Source: Priapulus caudatus (Eukaryota; Priapulida; Priapulimorpha; Priapulimorphida; Priapulidae). From it: a DNA stretch of 44,943 bases. The notes below the pieces were generated by a model that saw nothing but the letters and a program-made list of their open reading frames with translations, had not been told where the DNA came from and searched no databases. Position numbers and translations under genes: made by a program. This document shows positions 1 to 12,900 of the stretch, one piece after another; position 1 is the stretch's first letter; the number at the start of each line of letters is the position of its first letter. Where the stretch lies: assembly GCF_000485595.1 (NCBI RefSeq), contig NW_014577807.1:18607-63549 (forward strand), read 5' to 3'.

Positions 1-47
<47 letters not shown>

Positions 48-135
48 TTCTTTCTTTCTTTCTCGTTTCTCTTTTCTCTTTCTCACAGTTGCTCTCGCTC
101 TCTCTCTCTCTCTCACTCTCTCGATCTCTCTCGCG
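1..135. repeat. (CT)n microsatellite
   Basis: Pure (TC)n over the first 33 bases, then an interrupted CT-rich tract to about 135. It lies in the SLC6 intron that runs off the left edge. Confidence 0.9.
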
Positions 136-810
136 CGCTCTGTCTCGCGCTCTCCCATGCTGTCTGGGTTTCGGGCGCATGACATAGATGTGGCGGCATA
201 GTTGGTGGCGAGACGGCAGCCGGCATATATCGATTTTTGCTTTCGACGTAGGAGATGCCGTATGACGGCAATGTTTCAATGTCCGCCAAGGTTTCTTTTG
301 CAGAGCTGCGCAAATATGCTCCCATATGGCTGTACAGCGGGTGATCAGCCGCAATCCATAAATGCATCAAGCACGTAGAAACTGAACGTAGAACTGTTCC
401 TTTTCCCCTTGCATGCAGCATAGCTGAGTACCGAATGTCAGAATTCGATGTTAGGTTAATTGTGGTTAATTACAATTAATAATATATTGAGCGAATCGTT
501 ATAGTTTTTACTTTGAAGAAAAAAACAACAACCCTAAGACCTTGGTGGCTAGGTTTTCGGCTGCTCAGCCGGGTTTAATAGGGAAACAGGTTTGGCGCCA
601 GTAGGTTTTTGGTTGTGTTCTTGCGGCTGCCGGCAATGATTGTGTATTTCATTCCGCATTAATGGCCATTACATAATTCGTCGCATGAGTCATCGCAAAG
701 GAGCGGCCGCATGCGAGAGGAACTGTTAACCGTAAATATATAAATTTAAATATTATATCATGCTGGGTGTCTCGGGTGATAATTTCCCTGTATTTCCACC
801 CTTTTTCCAG
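136..810 (+). other. SLC6 intron upstream of exon a
   Basis: No exon recognised. The TM1 exon is not here. AT-rich with short T and A runs. Confidence 0.6.
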
Positions 811-942
811 GAGCGTTTCTGGTGCCCTACGCCATATTCATGATTCTGTGCGGGATGCCCCTGTTCTTCCTGGAACTGTCGTTCGGACAGTTTGCGAGTC
901 TGAGCCCGATCACGATCTGGAAAATCTCTCCACTGATGAAAG
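811..942 (+). CDS. SLC6 exon a (TM2)
   Basis: The acceptor is ...tttttccag and the donor is g|gtgagt. It encodes (G)[16 protein letters not shown] and then [18 protein letters not shown], the TM2-IL1 signature. It enters mid-codon (GG|GA), at the usual NGG-GAFLVPY boundary, so the preceding exon carrying TM1 lies off the left edge. Confidence 0.95.
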
Positions 943-3900
943 GTGAGTAGCATGGCCGAAGTTATTATGATAACGATGTTAATATAATGGCAATGTGCCA
1001 GGGCATAAGAAATGTAGGGGGAAGTTTTAACAAGAGCGGTTTTCGGGAAGAGCTAGAACTCCTGTCTCTTTCTGTGACCGGTCAAGAAAAATACTGTCAC
1101 GATGATGACACTATGCATTTTTTTTCGGGTAATTTTTTAAATTATTGAAACACGTGTAACTCTTCTGATACCCTCATCCCCATGGTTGAGCTTGCTGGTT
1201 ATGAACCTACGCTAATGCTGACTTGGTGCAGCGGCTGGTGGGCGAGATTTTTTTATTATTTCTAGGCCTTGTCAAGTTGGTCATGTAAATGTTTATGCCC
1301 TAGTCTGGTGGACATGTCATGAAGCCACGTGTTTCCATTGATTATTTCTTATGTAAACAGACTACACATACACATGTATGCACAGGGGAGCAGTGAATTC
1401 CACCGGGCTGTGCGAGGGCACACATACCACCATGTTTGTTAGGATGACTGATATATAGTTTTGTCAGAAGTAGATCGTTGGTCAATGAAAGCCATGCACG
1501 GATGCCACCATTTCATCAATTGATTCTACTACAGTGTTCAATTAAAATTATAATTGGCAAAAACCATGTATGTATTTGAAACAGGATTCATATATATAGC
1601 CATTCATTAAAAATGTGGGTCTGACTCTGTTGTGGGTAACCAGACGGTATAAAAATAAATCCCCATATCAAACTTTTTATTTGAAAATCTCAAAATTTAA
1701 CTTTGTCATGCCACCATTTCTCCAGTCATCCTTATTGAAAATATATAGAATCTGCATTTCAAATGGAAAACCTCTGTTTTGTAACATATTTAGTTATACA
1801 TACCAACACACACACGCGCGCGCGCGTGCGCGCGCATATACATAAAGGAGTTTCACGTACGCCCCTCTTCCACTGGCAAACGTACACTGCACTCGCGCCC
1901 ACACAGGTTTCTTGGTGGTTGTTTCACTGTCGTATTGGATATTTCAATTGACCCCGCACAAAGGTGCATGCAAATAGGAACTGGTTAAAACTGGTTCGTA
2001 ATGCCAGATTTTATTTAGATCAAACATTTAATCTACCTGGCTCACAAAAAATGATACATGTTCCTTGGTTGAAACTGGAATTCGGGTATGCGCGTATCTT
2101 TGTGCGTGTTGCCATTATATAATGTTAGAATCACCGCACCTGATAAAACCCTGTTCATTTCAATTACGCCCTGAGGAACATTATTTAGCAGTAGTGTTAT
2201 TTCACCCTAGAGAATTGCTAGGGAGTAATGGAATCAGAGCTCTGTTAGCTCATAAATATCATATGCCTGCAATTGAAGTTCTGAGTCCCATTCGGTCTCA
2301 AAAATTGCATCCATTCAAAATATTGACACTTATTAACGTTTTTATTTTAATAATATAAATTTAAATGTGATTTTGTGTTAGCTGTTCTTGTATATTCATA
2401 TATTGTAATTTGTAAAGGATATACCAGAATTGTCGTGTCATTGTACAGTCATTTGTACGAAATGCATTTGGCAGCTGTCTGAAATTTGAGATTGTCCCCA
2501 AGCTGTTGTGCAACTGCAGATGCAGCTGGAACAACACGTGGATCGATATGTTTGCCGCGTGCAGCTGGTGTGTGCGTTTGATGATTGCTGAATATTGCAC
2601 AATGACACGTGAAACCGCGTGAAGCATATGAATGCACGAATATAGTCCAAAGTTTCGCGTGTCCCAGGCTTGGAAATTTTCCCCAGATCTGCAGATTTCC
2701 TCGGATTTGACAGCCCCCTGGGTCGATCATTGAAAACTTGTCTAAATTAGATTCGAAAATTTAAGAGGATTAAGAATATATACTTGATAAATTTGGGGAA
2801 TGATTACAGGATCGAGGTTTTCCTCTATATTATACTGATAAATATTCTAAACTACTTGGTACACCTTAACCATTAGCATATTAAATTTTATTATTTATTC
2901 ATAAGTTTTGTGTGACATTTTCTTACAACGAACATATATGTGAATTTGGAATGCTGTGAGGTGCCTGTTAATGGCAGGGAATGCATCTCAGAGCAGCTAT
3001 TCCCCTTCTGTGCTGCCTAGAGTCGGATGCCTTGCTGCACTCTGCAGGTTCCTCCAAAATATTGATTCCCAATTTCAATGCCGTGTAATAAGATTCCCCG
3101 TGGCAATAATCCGGCACTATGGAGGCAGGAGAAGCCTTGATAAGCGCAAATATGTTGGGGATTGTGAATATTTGAGAAGCCTACAAGAGCACAAATATAA
3201 TCGGAAAATTTCCTGTATTCGTGTAAGCATTTAATCTCTATTGTAGACTTGTGTAGTCTGTGTAATGGGTAGATTGGGCATGTTATCTAGAAATGGTGAC
3301 GTAGCTCTCTGTTAAATGTTAATCTTAAACCACGTATCTGTTGGGAGTATTCAATATATATATACCAAAAATATATCAATTTTGGTGCACACTAAAATAA
3401 AAAGCGTCTCGACATTCCGTAGTCAGTACATTCTAGCCTGGTCAATGTCAGAGCATTTGCGTTGCTTGTCGTTTTGCGTCTCGTTGCGATCGCGCGTTTT
3501 CCGTTGTCGCCGCAGGTCTCGGCTACGGCATGGTAATCATCTCGGGCATCGTCTGCATCTACTACAACATCATCATCACGTGGACGCTCTACTACATGTA
3601 CCTGTCGGTGAGCCACGCCGTCGTGCCGTGGGCGTCGTGCGACAACGAGTGGAACACGGACGAGTGCGCGGTGAACACGCGGCACCCGCTCTACAACAAC
3701 TCGCTGCACTTCCTCGCGCGCACCGACAACGGCAGCCTCGCCGCCGTCGCGAAGACGATCAAGACGTCGCCGAGCCAGGAGTACTGGACGTGAGTGTTGG
3801 TCGTCGGCGCCCCGTGCGTGCGCGTGCAGGCAGACGGAAGCGGTCGTAAAGCGCGTGCGCGTGCAGACAGACGGAAGCGGTTGAAAAGCACACGCACTGT

Positions 3901-6900
3901 GCGAGGCTCGATGACGGAGGCGTTAAGTAGCTTGTGCTGAGCAATTATACATATATCTCGCTTGCTGAGAACTTTTAAGATGTAAAAAACTGTTTGACGT
4001 GGAACGGCATGTGCTTTCTACGCAACACGGTTATTTACGAGCGTGACCTAGAATTGGTTTTTAAGCGGTGGAAAAACCCTGACATTTGTGAAATTACAAA
4101 AAAGGCTCATGTGTGGGTAGCAAAATATAGCAAGTGTCTTCTTGAGTAAACATGATAAATGTGTCTGCGATTTTTGTGCACGGAGTAGCACGTACAGTTA
4201 CAGTTGTGATCTGTATACATTTTTTCCTATACTGGTGAAGCCCTCACTGAACTTCCATGTAAAGCGTTCTGAAATATGCTAGTGGTATAGAGTCTATAGA
4301 CTGACACCGAGTGTGGTCATTATTTGCAGGAGGTACGTTCTTCAGATGTCTGACGGCATAGAGGATATGGGCAGCGTCAGACTAGAGCTGCTCGCATGTC
4401 TGGCATTGGCCTGGACATTGGTGTTCCTATGTCTTTTCAAGGGTGTCAAATCTTCTGGCAAGGTGCGTTAAACTGCTTAAATGCGCTAGCTGTCCAACAC
4501 AAATTTAAGGTTCCCATAGATTTCTTTACAACTATTAAATATTTTTCTACCATATATCAAAATTAAAATTATTAAAAATGATAAAATCATAATTAAGGTA
4601 AATTGCGTATTGCCTGACTAGTATAATGTTTCGTCCGTGGTTTGATGCAGGTTGTGTACTTCACGGCTACCTTTCCCTATGTTCTGCTGACTATCCTGCT
4701 CATCCGGGGCTGCATGCTGCCAGGTGCGGCTGATGGCATTCGATTCTATCTCTCCCCGAACTGGGAGTCACTGAAGAGCTTTAAGGTGAGGAGGTTAAGG
4801 GTATTTGGTCGAAGTCGAAGAGAGGCAGATATTTGTCAATGTTTGTTTGTCCATTAACAATGGAATTGACGTACGTGTATGCGTGTGCGTGCGTGCGTGC
4901 ATCTTTTTAATTATATCACTAATGCTGAACTGTTAATAAATAACTTCTGGTAATCTGGCACTGGCTGAGTTTAGGTTTAACGAGTGGTTTTGTCATATTA
5001 TATATATATATATATGTAATATGGTCATATTAACTAATGGTATATAGTTAACATTAATTGAGCATGTATGTATCTTGATGCAGTTTCTTAAATTTCTCTC
5101 CTATTTCATTATTACTTTAATAATAGCATTGTAGTAGCTAACATTTGTGTTTATTTTTCTGTAGGTCTGGGGTGATGCCGCGACCCAAATCTTCTACTCT
5201 GTTGGGCCAGCTTGGGGCGGTCTCATCACCTTTGCATCTTACAATAAATTCCACAACAACTGCTACAGGTGAGTGAATATATAGTTATATATATATTAAG
5301 GTATAGCTATGCCTAGCCGTATATTAGCCGTATGTCCAATCAGTTTCCCACAAAGAATAGGATTCTGTTTGGGAAACCGTGGTACTATGGATCTATGCGT
5401 CGGCGCGGCAAGGTTGTGTAGTCTAAGGATATGTGATACAGCCTTTATTTATTGGACATCTATACAGAAATCATTCTTTATTTGCTGTTGGCATGCAGGT
5501 GTAGGGATCAGTCTAAAGGAGATAGTAAACATGTTGACGACGAATGAATATTGTATTTGTAGGGAACATGGCCTGCTATCGGCAATTGTCAAGTAGATAC
5601 CGGTATAGTATGTTCTAGGTCCTATATGTTAGTGATCTCATTTAGTCGAACACACGCGTTTTACCACTTTATGGCACTTATAAATTTGGTAACAGGAACA
5701 TGCTTCTACTAGATAAAGCAAAAAAAAAAGATCTGAGAAAACATCATAATAAGCGTCCTTAATCTTCCCTTGTTACATGTATATGTAGGGTTCCTGCTCA
5801 GTATGTTCTAATCTTTATATTTAGTGTTCCTGCCAGAAATAGTGGCCTTATCTGATCGCAAATACTGCTCATAGGGTCTATGTCCCCCAGGGTACTGCCG
5901 GAACGTACCCTGGGATCGGTCCGGTATACCGAAACGTACCCTGGTAACTATCTGATATGGTTAGGGTTAGGGTTAGGGAGTAGGCGTAAGCGACTCCCTA
6001 GACTCGTTAGTGGAGTAGGCGAGGTACGGTCCGGCATATTAGATAGTACGAGGGTATACCATACCGTACGAGGGTACGTTCCGGCAGTACCCTGGGGGAC
6101 ATAGACCCTCTCAGCGCAAATACTTGTGATTGCCAGATTGGTACTAATCTTTACACTAGCTGTTATCGCCTATGTTTATTTATTTCCATTATTTACTTCA
6201 CTCAGGGCCGCTACCATTGAAATGTCTCGTGATGCTGCATGGCTGCTTGTCTGCCATATGCTGCTCATCATACTTATATACATGTAATTAATTAACTGGT
6301 AGTGTTAACAAGAGGAAGAAATTAATAATCATCGTTGGCACGATGCCAGATTATTTGGTCAGGGCAAACAAGAAGTCTTAGGTGCGCTCAGTAATCAGAG
6401 GGGCATTCCTGATACGCAGGTGTTTGTTGCCAAACATGACCTGCTGTGCGTTGATCTGAACATGTAGGCTGTAGCACAACACGTGATACATGTGCTTAGC
6501 GCTTATCACGAACCAGGATTGATGTAAGGAAAAGTACTGCGTATCACATAAATAAAGTCCGTCTTCGGTCGCTGTGTCTAAAAATTAGGACTTGGGGGGG
6601 GGGAATCGTTTGTTTCAGGGAAGAAATATGGGTTGCAGCTACAAACTATAGTGTTACTATTACCTATTTGGCTAGGGTTTCCCAATCTCTTCTTGGTTGT
6701 AGTGTCGCCATAACCTTTTTTGGCTAGGGTTTCCCAATCTCTTTTTGGTTGTAGTGTTACCATAACCTATTTGGCTATAGTACTTCCCAATCTGTGTGTG
6801 TGTGTGTGTATGTGTGTGTGTGTGTGTGTGACCCCGAATTACCATTCATGCGGCCTGGTAACCCAAAAAGCTGATAGTGCGAATGCTATTGGGAAAAGCC

Positions 6901-9900
6901 TTGTACATCCCAATCAATTAAGAGAGACGCAATATGCAACATTCAGACGACCTATGGCCTCGCTATTGACGAACAAACCTTCAGTGGCAATTGTCGTATC
7001 ACATCGCAAACATTAGTGTTAGGTTTTGCGGAGACCTTTTAAATTTTGGCAGGAGTTTTCAGTTAGGGCCCTTTGCCTACATTTTACCAGATTCGATATA
7101 CTGTCCTTATTCACTCATCCAAACCTTTTGCCGTACATCATGGTAGGGCGTCTGCGCATGCTCTGGCTGAGAGGTTGTAGTTGTGCTAGGAGGCAGCACT
7201 GCTCAGTTACGCTGAGAGGATCTATGTCCCCCAGGGTACTGCCGTAACGTACCCTGGGTACGGTTCGATATATTGGAACGTACCCTGGTACTATCTAATA
7301 TGCCGGACCGTACCTCGCCTACTCCACTAACGAGTCTAGGGAGTTGCCTACGCCTACTCCCTAACCCTAACCCTAACCATATCAGATAGTTACCAGGGTA
7401 CCCTCCGATAATACCCTGGGGGACATAGACCCTATGAGCTAGTTGTTTCTATCCTCTAGATATTCCTATCCCTGTTAGGAATATTGATTTTCATGTGACA
7501 GTAGTGGTCACATCATGGCATTCTATGCACCAATGTCAGTGCATTATTTTTTACAGCCATATAACAAACATCATCGTAATGCCATTTGTAGAGGTTTGAT
7601 TTGTGGTCACTGCAATCTGCTTAAATGTACCCTAGCGTTACGTCGTAGCAGTTGTAACCGATGGCACGCCGGGCTACCGCTGGCGTTCGCCACTTTCGCA
7701 AAATGCGATAAATAAATAACAGTGGAGATTTTACTACACTTAAGTGGCAAATACAGTTGGCGAAGTATTTAACTGGTCACAAAATTACAATTGAATAATG
7801 AAGTCGTCAAATTGCAGTGTCGCGTCGTAAAATGTTTTCGTACACCTGTTTTCACATGCCCATCACCTGTGTATGTATGCCTTGCTTAGCACATACTATA
7901 AAGTGAACAGAGGCTATATATAGTTTTTCCATTGGTGGCTAAAAAATCATAATTGGTGGATCGAGTCTCGGCTCAAACTTTACCACATGCAGACGGAGCC
8001 CGGCGATGGCACTGCGCCAATGCTAAGCGATCGTGTTTGTGTTTTTGCATTTCAGGGATGCACTGATAGTGCCCCTGATCAACTGCGGCACGAGCGTCTA
8101 CGCTGGTTTCGTCGTCTTCGCCATCCTGGGATACATGTCTTATGACACGGGTATGCCTATTGCAACCGTCGCCAGCCAAGGTAACTACTACTAACTAACG
8201 TTTCTCGACTGTAGGGACGTGGGTGTGGGGAACAGACGGAAGGTTGTACTGTTTTGTGGTAGCACAGAAGGAGAGGGGAGCAAAAGGTGGTTATCGGCCG
8301 GCTTTAGTTACGTGAAATATGCCAACCAACTTATACGTGGTTGTGTAGTAGGGTAACCTATAATATGTTTAAAAAGTGCAATGCTTAAATTTTGTGGAAT
8401 TGACGTTTGATGTGGAAATTGGCGTTGCAGCATTGTCATTTGCTACCCTAAACTAATTGTTTTGCACTCTCTCTCTCTCTCCCTCTCCACAGGTCCAGGT
8501 CTGGCGTTCGTTGCATACCCGGCCGCCATCTCCACACTGCCCATATCGCCGCTATGGGCATTCCTCTTCTTTTTCATGCTGTTGTTAATTGGGTTGGACT
8601 CTCAGGTATTACTAGCTATATCCGCTTCCGAATACTTCCGTCCCCCGGTAGTGTGTTCTTTAGTCTCCGTTGCGTTCCGTAAGCATGAGGCGCGCACACG
8701 ACAGCAGGGATGCCAACGTCGGAAGCAGCTTCGATGAGGTAGATGCTGCCGGCTTCTCGTGTCTGATGTCAGCTCTCAGATCCCGTGCCGTGTGTCGCCG
8801 TGCGCGCCTAGTGTGAACGGGCCAATTTTTACCGCATAGGTCACGAACCTTCCGATCGCCAAAGACCATGAGAGTGATAGTGCGTGTGCGTGTGCGTGTG
8901 CGTGTGCGTGTGCGTGTGCGTGTGCGTGTGCGTGTGCGCGTGCGCGTGCGCGTGCGCGGGTGTGGGTGTGTGGGTGTGTTAGGCGTAACGATGTGGTGTG
9001 TGGGCACATGGTTAATCCCTCGCCTGTTCTTCTACTGCTGTAGTGTATGTACATTGCTGAACTGTTGATATGATGCCATGTAGTATATATACATTGCACA
9101 GAGATGTATGATGTATTTTGCCACTCAAGTGTCCGTTGGACCATAGGTATAGCATCTCGGGGCTGTAGCCTGTGCAAGGGGTAGGGGCAGCTTTTCTCCT
9201 CTAAACACTGAATCCGAAAAGACGGTAATGTTTTAAATGTTTTAAAAAACCTGAATCAAACAATTAAATAGGTAAAAGAACAAGTTGATACTTTCAGCCT
9301 AATTCTATCCTGCATGTGATTCATTTACGAAAAATTCCAAAATATGTGATTCCCTCATTAATACCTTCTACGCCACCTAGGATTTTGCTCAGGCTACAGC
9401 CCTGCATATCGCGAGCTAATTTGACGAACAACTGCAATCAACCCTGCAATACGAAGGACAGAGAGGGATGTCAACAGAGGGACGAAGACTTCGTGGACTC
9501 ATAAAAGGACAGAACATGTTGTGAACTCACTCCTGTATTCAATTAGCAGCTAAAAAACTTTTAAAAAAGGCTATCAGTGAGAATATTCAAAATTGCAGAA
9601 ATATTCATATTCAGTAGATATTTTACTTTTCATTTTGTAACTGCAGTAAGTTCCTTGTAACATCAGTTCTCTGTGTAATGCAGTCAGTACAGGTGGGAAT
9701 ATGTCCCCAGGTAATCAGGCACGTGTCCATACTGCTTTGTGACAATCCAGAACTTTCATTTCCAGACTCAATCCTATAGAAAGGGAAAAACCTCCTATAC
9801 TTATATATATCCTAAATATATATATAATAAATTTTAACTATATAATAAATAATTTAATTTATATAAAATATCCTACCCTAACTTCTAACTAGTGAAGTAA

Positions 9901-12900
9901 GAATATTGCTAAACTAGAACAAATATATTTTATCTAAATCTCAGGAAGTTTTATTCGCGAGTATTGGTGTTTCGGCTCCGAGAATCATTTCCCATGCGGT
10001 GTTTGAACCTTTCGAAATTTTAGCAGATTGCCAAAAGGTCATACAATGAAAGTTCTGAGGTTGGTGTGCAAGTGTTCGTGTCATGTGCGTGAGCGAGAAT
10101 GAAAAGCTGGGATGCCGCTAGCACGGAAATCCATTCTTGTAAATCCAAACTGTCCCGTAGTCTTTGCACATGCTCGACGCGTCGTGACTTCGGCAGGTTT
10201 CGCTCACGCGAGCGCGTTCCCTGTAGCGTTTCTGTCACCGCCGGCCTGCTCGCCGTGCCCCCCAGAGGGCGCCGGGCGTGCCGATGTCGGAATCGCTGAG
10301 GGCGCGTCGTCGCCGCGAAGTTCGTGCGTACGTGCGTGGGTGCTGGTCCCGATTGTCGGGCGAGCGACGAGGAGCGCGGTTGGCAGTTTGGATGTCGAGT
10401 GACTCCAATGGAGGGAGAGGAGTTTGAAGGCTGAGGCGGGTCGTGTGGTGAGGTGGTGGCGCGGGTTGCAGGGCTTGGGACGGGCGATCGATCGATCGGG
10501 TTCAGAGGCAGTTTGTCGGGCTAGAGGATCGCCTGATTTTGTACGCGTGCCTGGTTGTGTAGAGTCTCCGAAAATAACTGGTTAGCGTATGAACCCCTGA
10601 TTGCACGCGAGTCGAGAGAACACGATGCTATAGCTGCTAATTGTGATACATTGGACTGTAGTGATTGAATTCTGTGCCACTGTGTGTATGTGTATGTCCC
10701 ATCCTGCTTAATTTCCTGCGTGTAACATGTGGGGGGAAATAAGGGGGCTTTAATGTTAAAAATGTAACATTCTAGAAGCGGTAGACCACCACAACAGCGC
10801 TCCGAAAACCCTGAGACAAGACCAAGCTTGAAACGTCGAAACGTCATAGCAATTTTGGAAAGAACGTGGATCGATTTCACTGCTAACCTTATTATTAATG
10901 TCTGTCACTACATTATGTTTTAATCCAGGGTTCAAGACGGCGATTATCATACGGTAAGCTGTAAAAGATCTAAACACAAAACACTCAAAATTCTTATCGT
11001 AAAAAGTTTCAAAGTGACGCGGAAAAACACAATGCCAACTCATATATTCGATATCAAACTTGCAAACAAAAAGACTATGGTTTGATATACATTCAGGGGG
11101 TCGTTGTCAGAAACATCGTAAAGTTAATGCTAAAGTTAATGCTACGATAACACTTACGACTAATGCTAATGTTGCGAGACTAGCGTTCTAGCGTTGACAG
11201 AAACACATCGTAGCTACGAGCAAACTCACGATAACAGGAACTTCATAAGTTCATGTCACAAGGCTGCTGATTGGATGCGAATCGATCACAAAATTCAAAT
11301 TCATAAACATTTATTGTACATCACAGTAATTTATGCATATTATGATGGCTAACCACATATAAATAATATTTGATGAAAAACGACGCGGTCATGAATTTAT
11401 TCTGCACAACAAGACAAATTCTCACACTGTAACGCTTTAACGCGAGACGCGAGAGTCGTGGCAAGCATTTCAAACAAGAGAACAGTTAAATGGCATACGC
11501 CATTTGTAAATGTATTGTTTTGGTTTACGATCGGTAGATAATTAATTGTTTTGACGTGTTTTTCAAGAAAAACATGATATCACTCATTAATATAAAATAT
11601 TGTATCACTATAATTGTAATTCTTAGTCTAAATGTGTTATTTTCATCTTAATATTAAAGTTACGAGAGGGTCTGGGCTCTCGTAATGTTATGAGAATATT
11701 TCCGAGGGTTTTTCGTTCTCGTAACATTACGATGTTTCTGTCGACGGTTTACGAGTGGAAGTTAATGGTAAGACTAATGTTGCGACTAATTTTTGTTACT
11801 GACAACGGCCCCCAGATTGATATAAGACGCCTCCAAGACAATCAAGACGCACGCACACACACGCACACGCGCACGCACACACACGCACAATATTAGATCA
11901 CAAACCATAAGAAAAGCAGCAACAACATCAACAACAGCAACAACAGGAATACCAAAAGTTTCATCAGTATATGGGTAGCTAATATTGCGACAATGTGGGA
12001 TTAAAAAGTGAACAGGAAGGGGAATTACATTGGCACTGGTGTGGTTTTGGGTGTAGGTGTGGGTGTAGGTGTGGATTTTGGTGTGGGTGTGGGAAATTGT
12101 TTCGTGGTGGGTAGTGCGTTATTGTATATTATTATGCTTACTTATTTATGTTATGAATGCTCTCTTGTTCAAAGGATCCCTCTGGCATGCGTCCATGGCA
12201 ACGTGGGTTGTGGTCGCGCCGATCATCGACACCTGAACCATAGGTTTTTTTTAGCTAATAAATGCTTAGAGATTAAAGTCATTTATTTGTGTATATGAGA
12301 ATCTCCGTATTCTGCGCGTGGAGGCAGTTTGGCGACTTGCCAAATAGCCACAGCGATCAAGGCCAGTTCACGATCCCCAACGATTCGAACTTTGAGACTT
12401 TGGAACGCGGCCGAACGTTTTTCACGTCGGCGTTGCGATTGTTGCTCTAAGCCCCCGTTAAGTCGGACTCGGCTACTGCGTTACCGTTACGTGCGGCCGT
12501 TTCGCAAAACCGCCCTTCGGCGATTTTTCCCCCCTCCAAATTCCAATTCGAATCTCACAGCGAAGAGTTCACACTGCTGCTGTGTTCGACAGTAGCATAT
12601 AATACTTATACTACGTCTGTCGTGTGTCGGCGTGCCGATTTTAGCGACGATCGTCGCCTTGTGTACTAAGAAACGACCGTCGTTTTGAGTAAGCTCTCGA
12701 GGTTACTCAAGGCGCAGCCATGGTCTGCTTAGACAGGCAGTGTGAACTCGCGACCCCTCAAGTCTTTGGTGGTCGACGTGGGATTGTCTTTCGGAAGCAA
12801 AATTGGAACAAAAAACGACGACAAAAACCTTTTAATCAGTCGGCAGCGCTGCCTATAATCCGGGGTTTAGAGTGGAAAAATTCTTCCGATTCCAAAATTT

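Larger units (their letters stand above)
5269..8055 (+). other. SLC6 intron e-f, with two inverted MITE copies
   Basis: 2.8 kb. Contains related MITEs at 5867-6115 and 7211-7439 in opposite internal orientation, a 52-bp tandem repeat (6661-6793) and a (TG)n tract (6793-6830). No coding sequence recognised. Confidence 0.65.

Noticed and set aside
2361-2730. Minus-strand frames of 70-93 codons
   Set aside because: No recognisable domain, no supporting splice context, and overlapping alternatives in three frames.
5880-6104. 74-codon frame
   Set aside because: It is the inside of a MITE, including telomere-type repeats.
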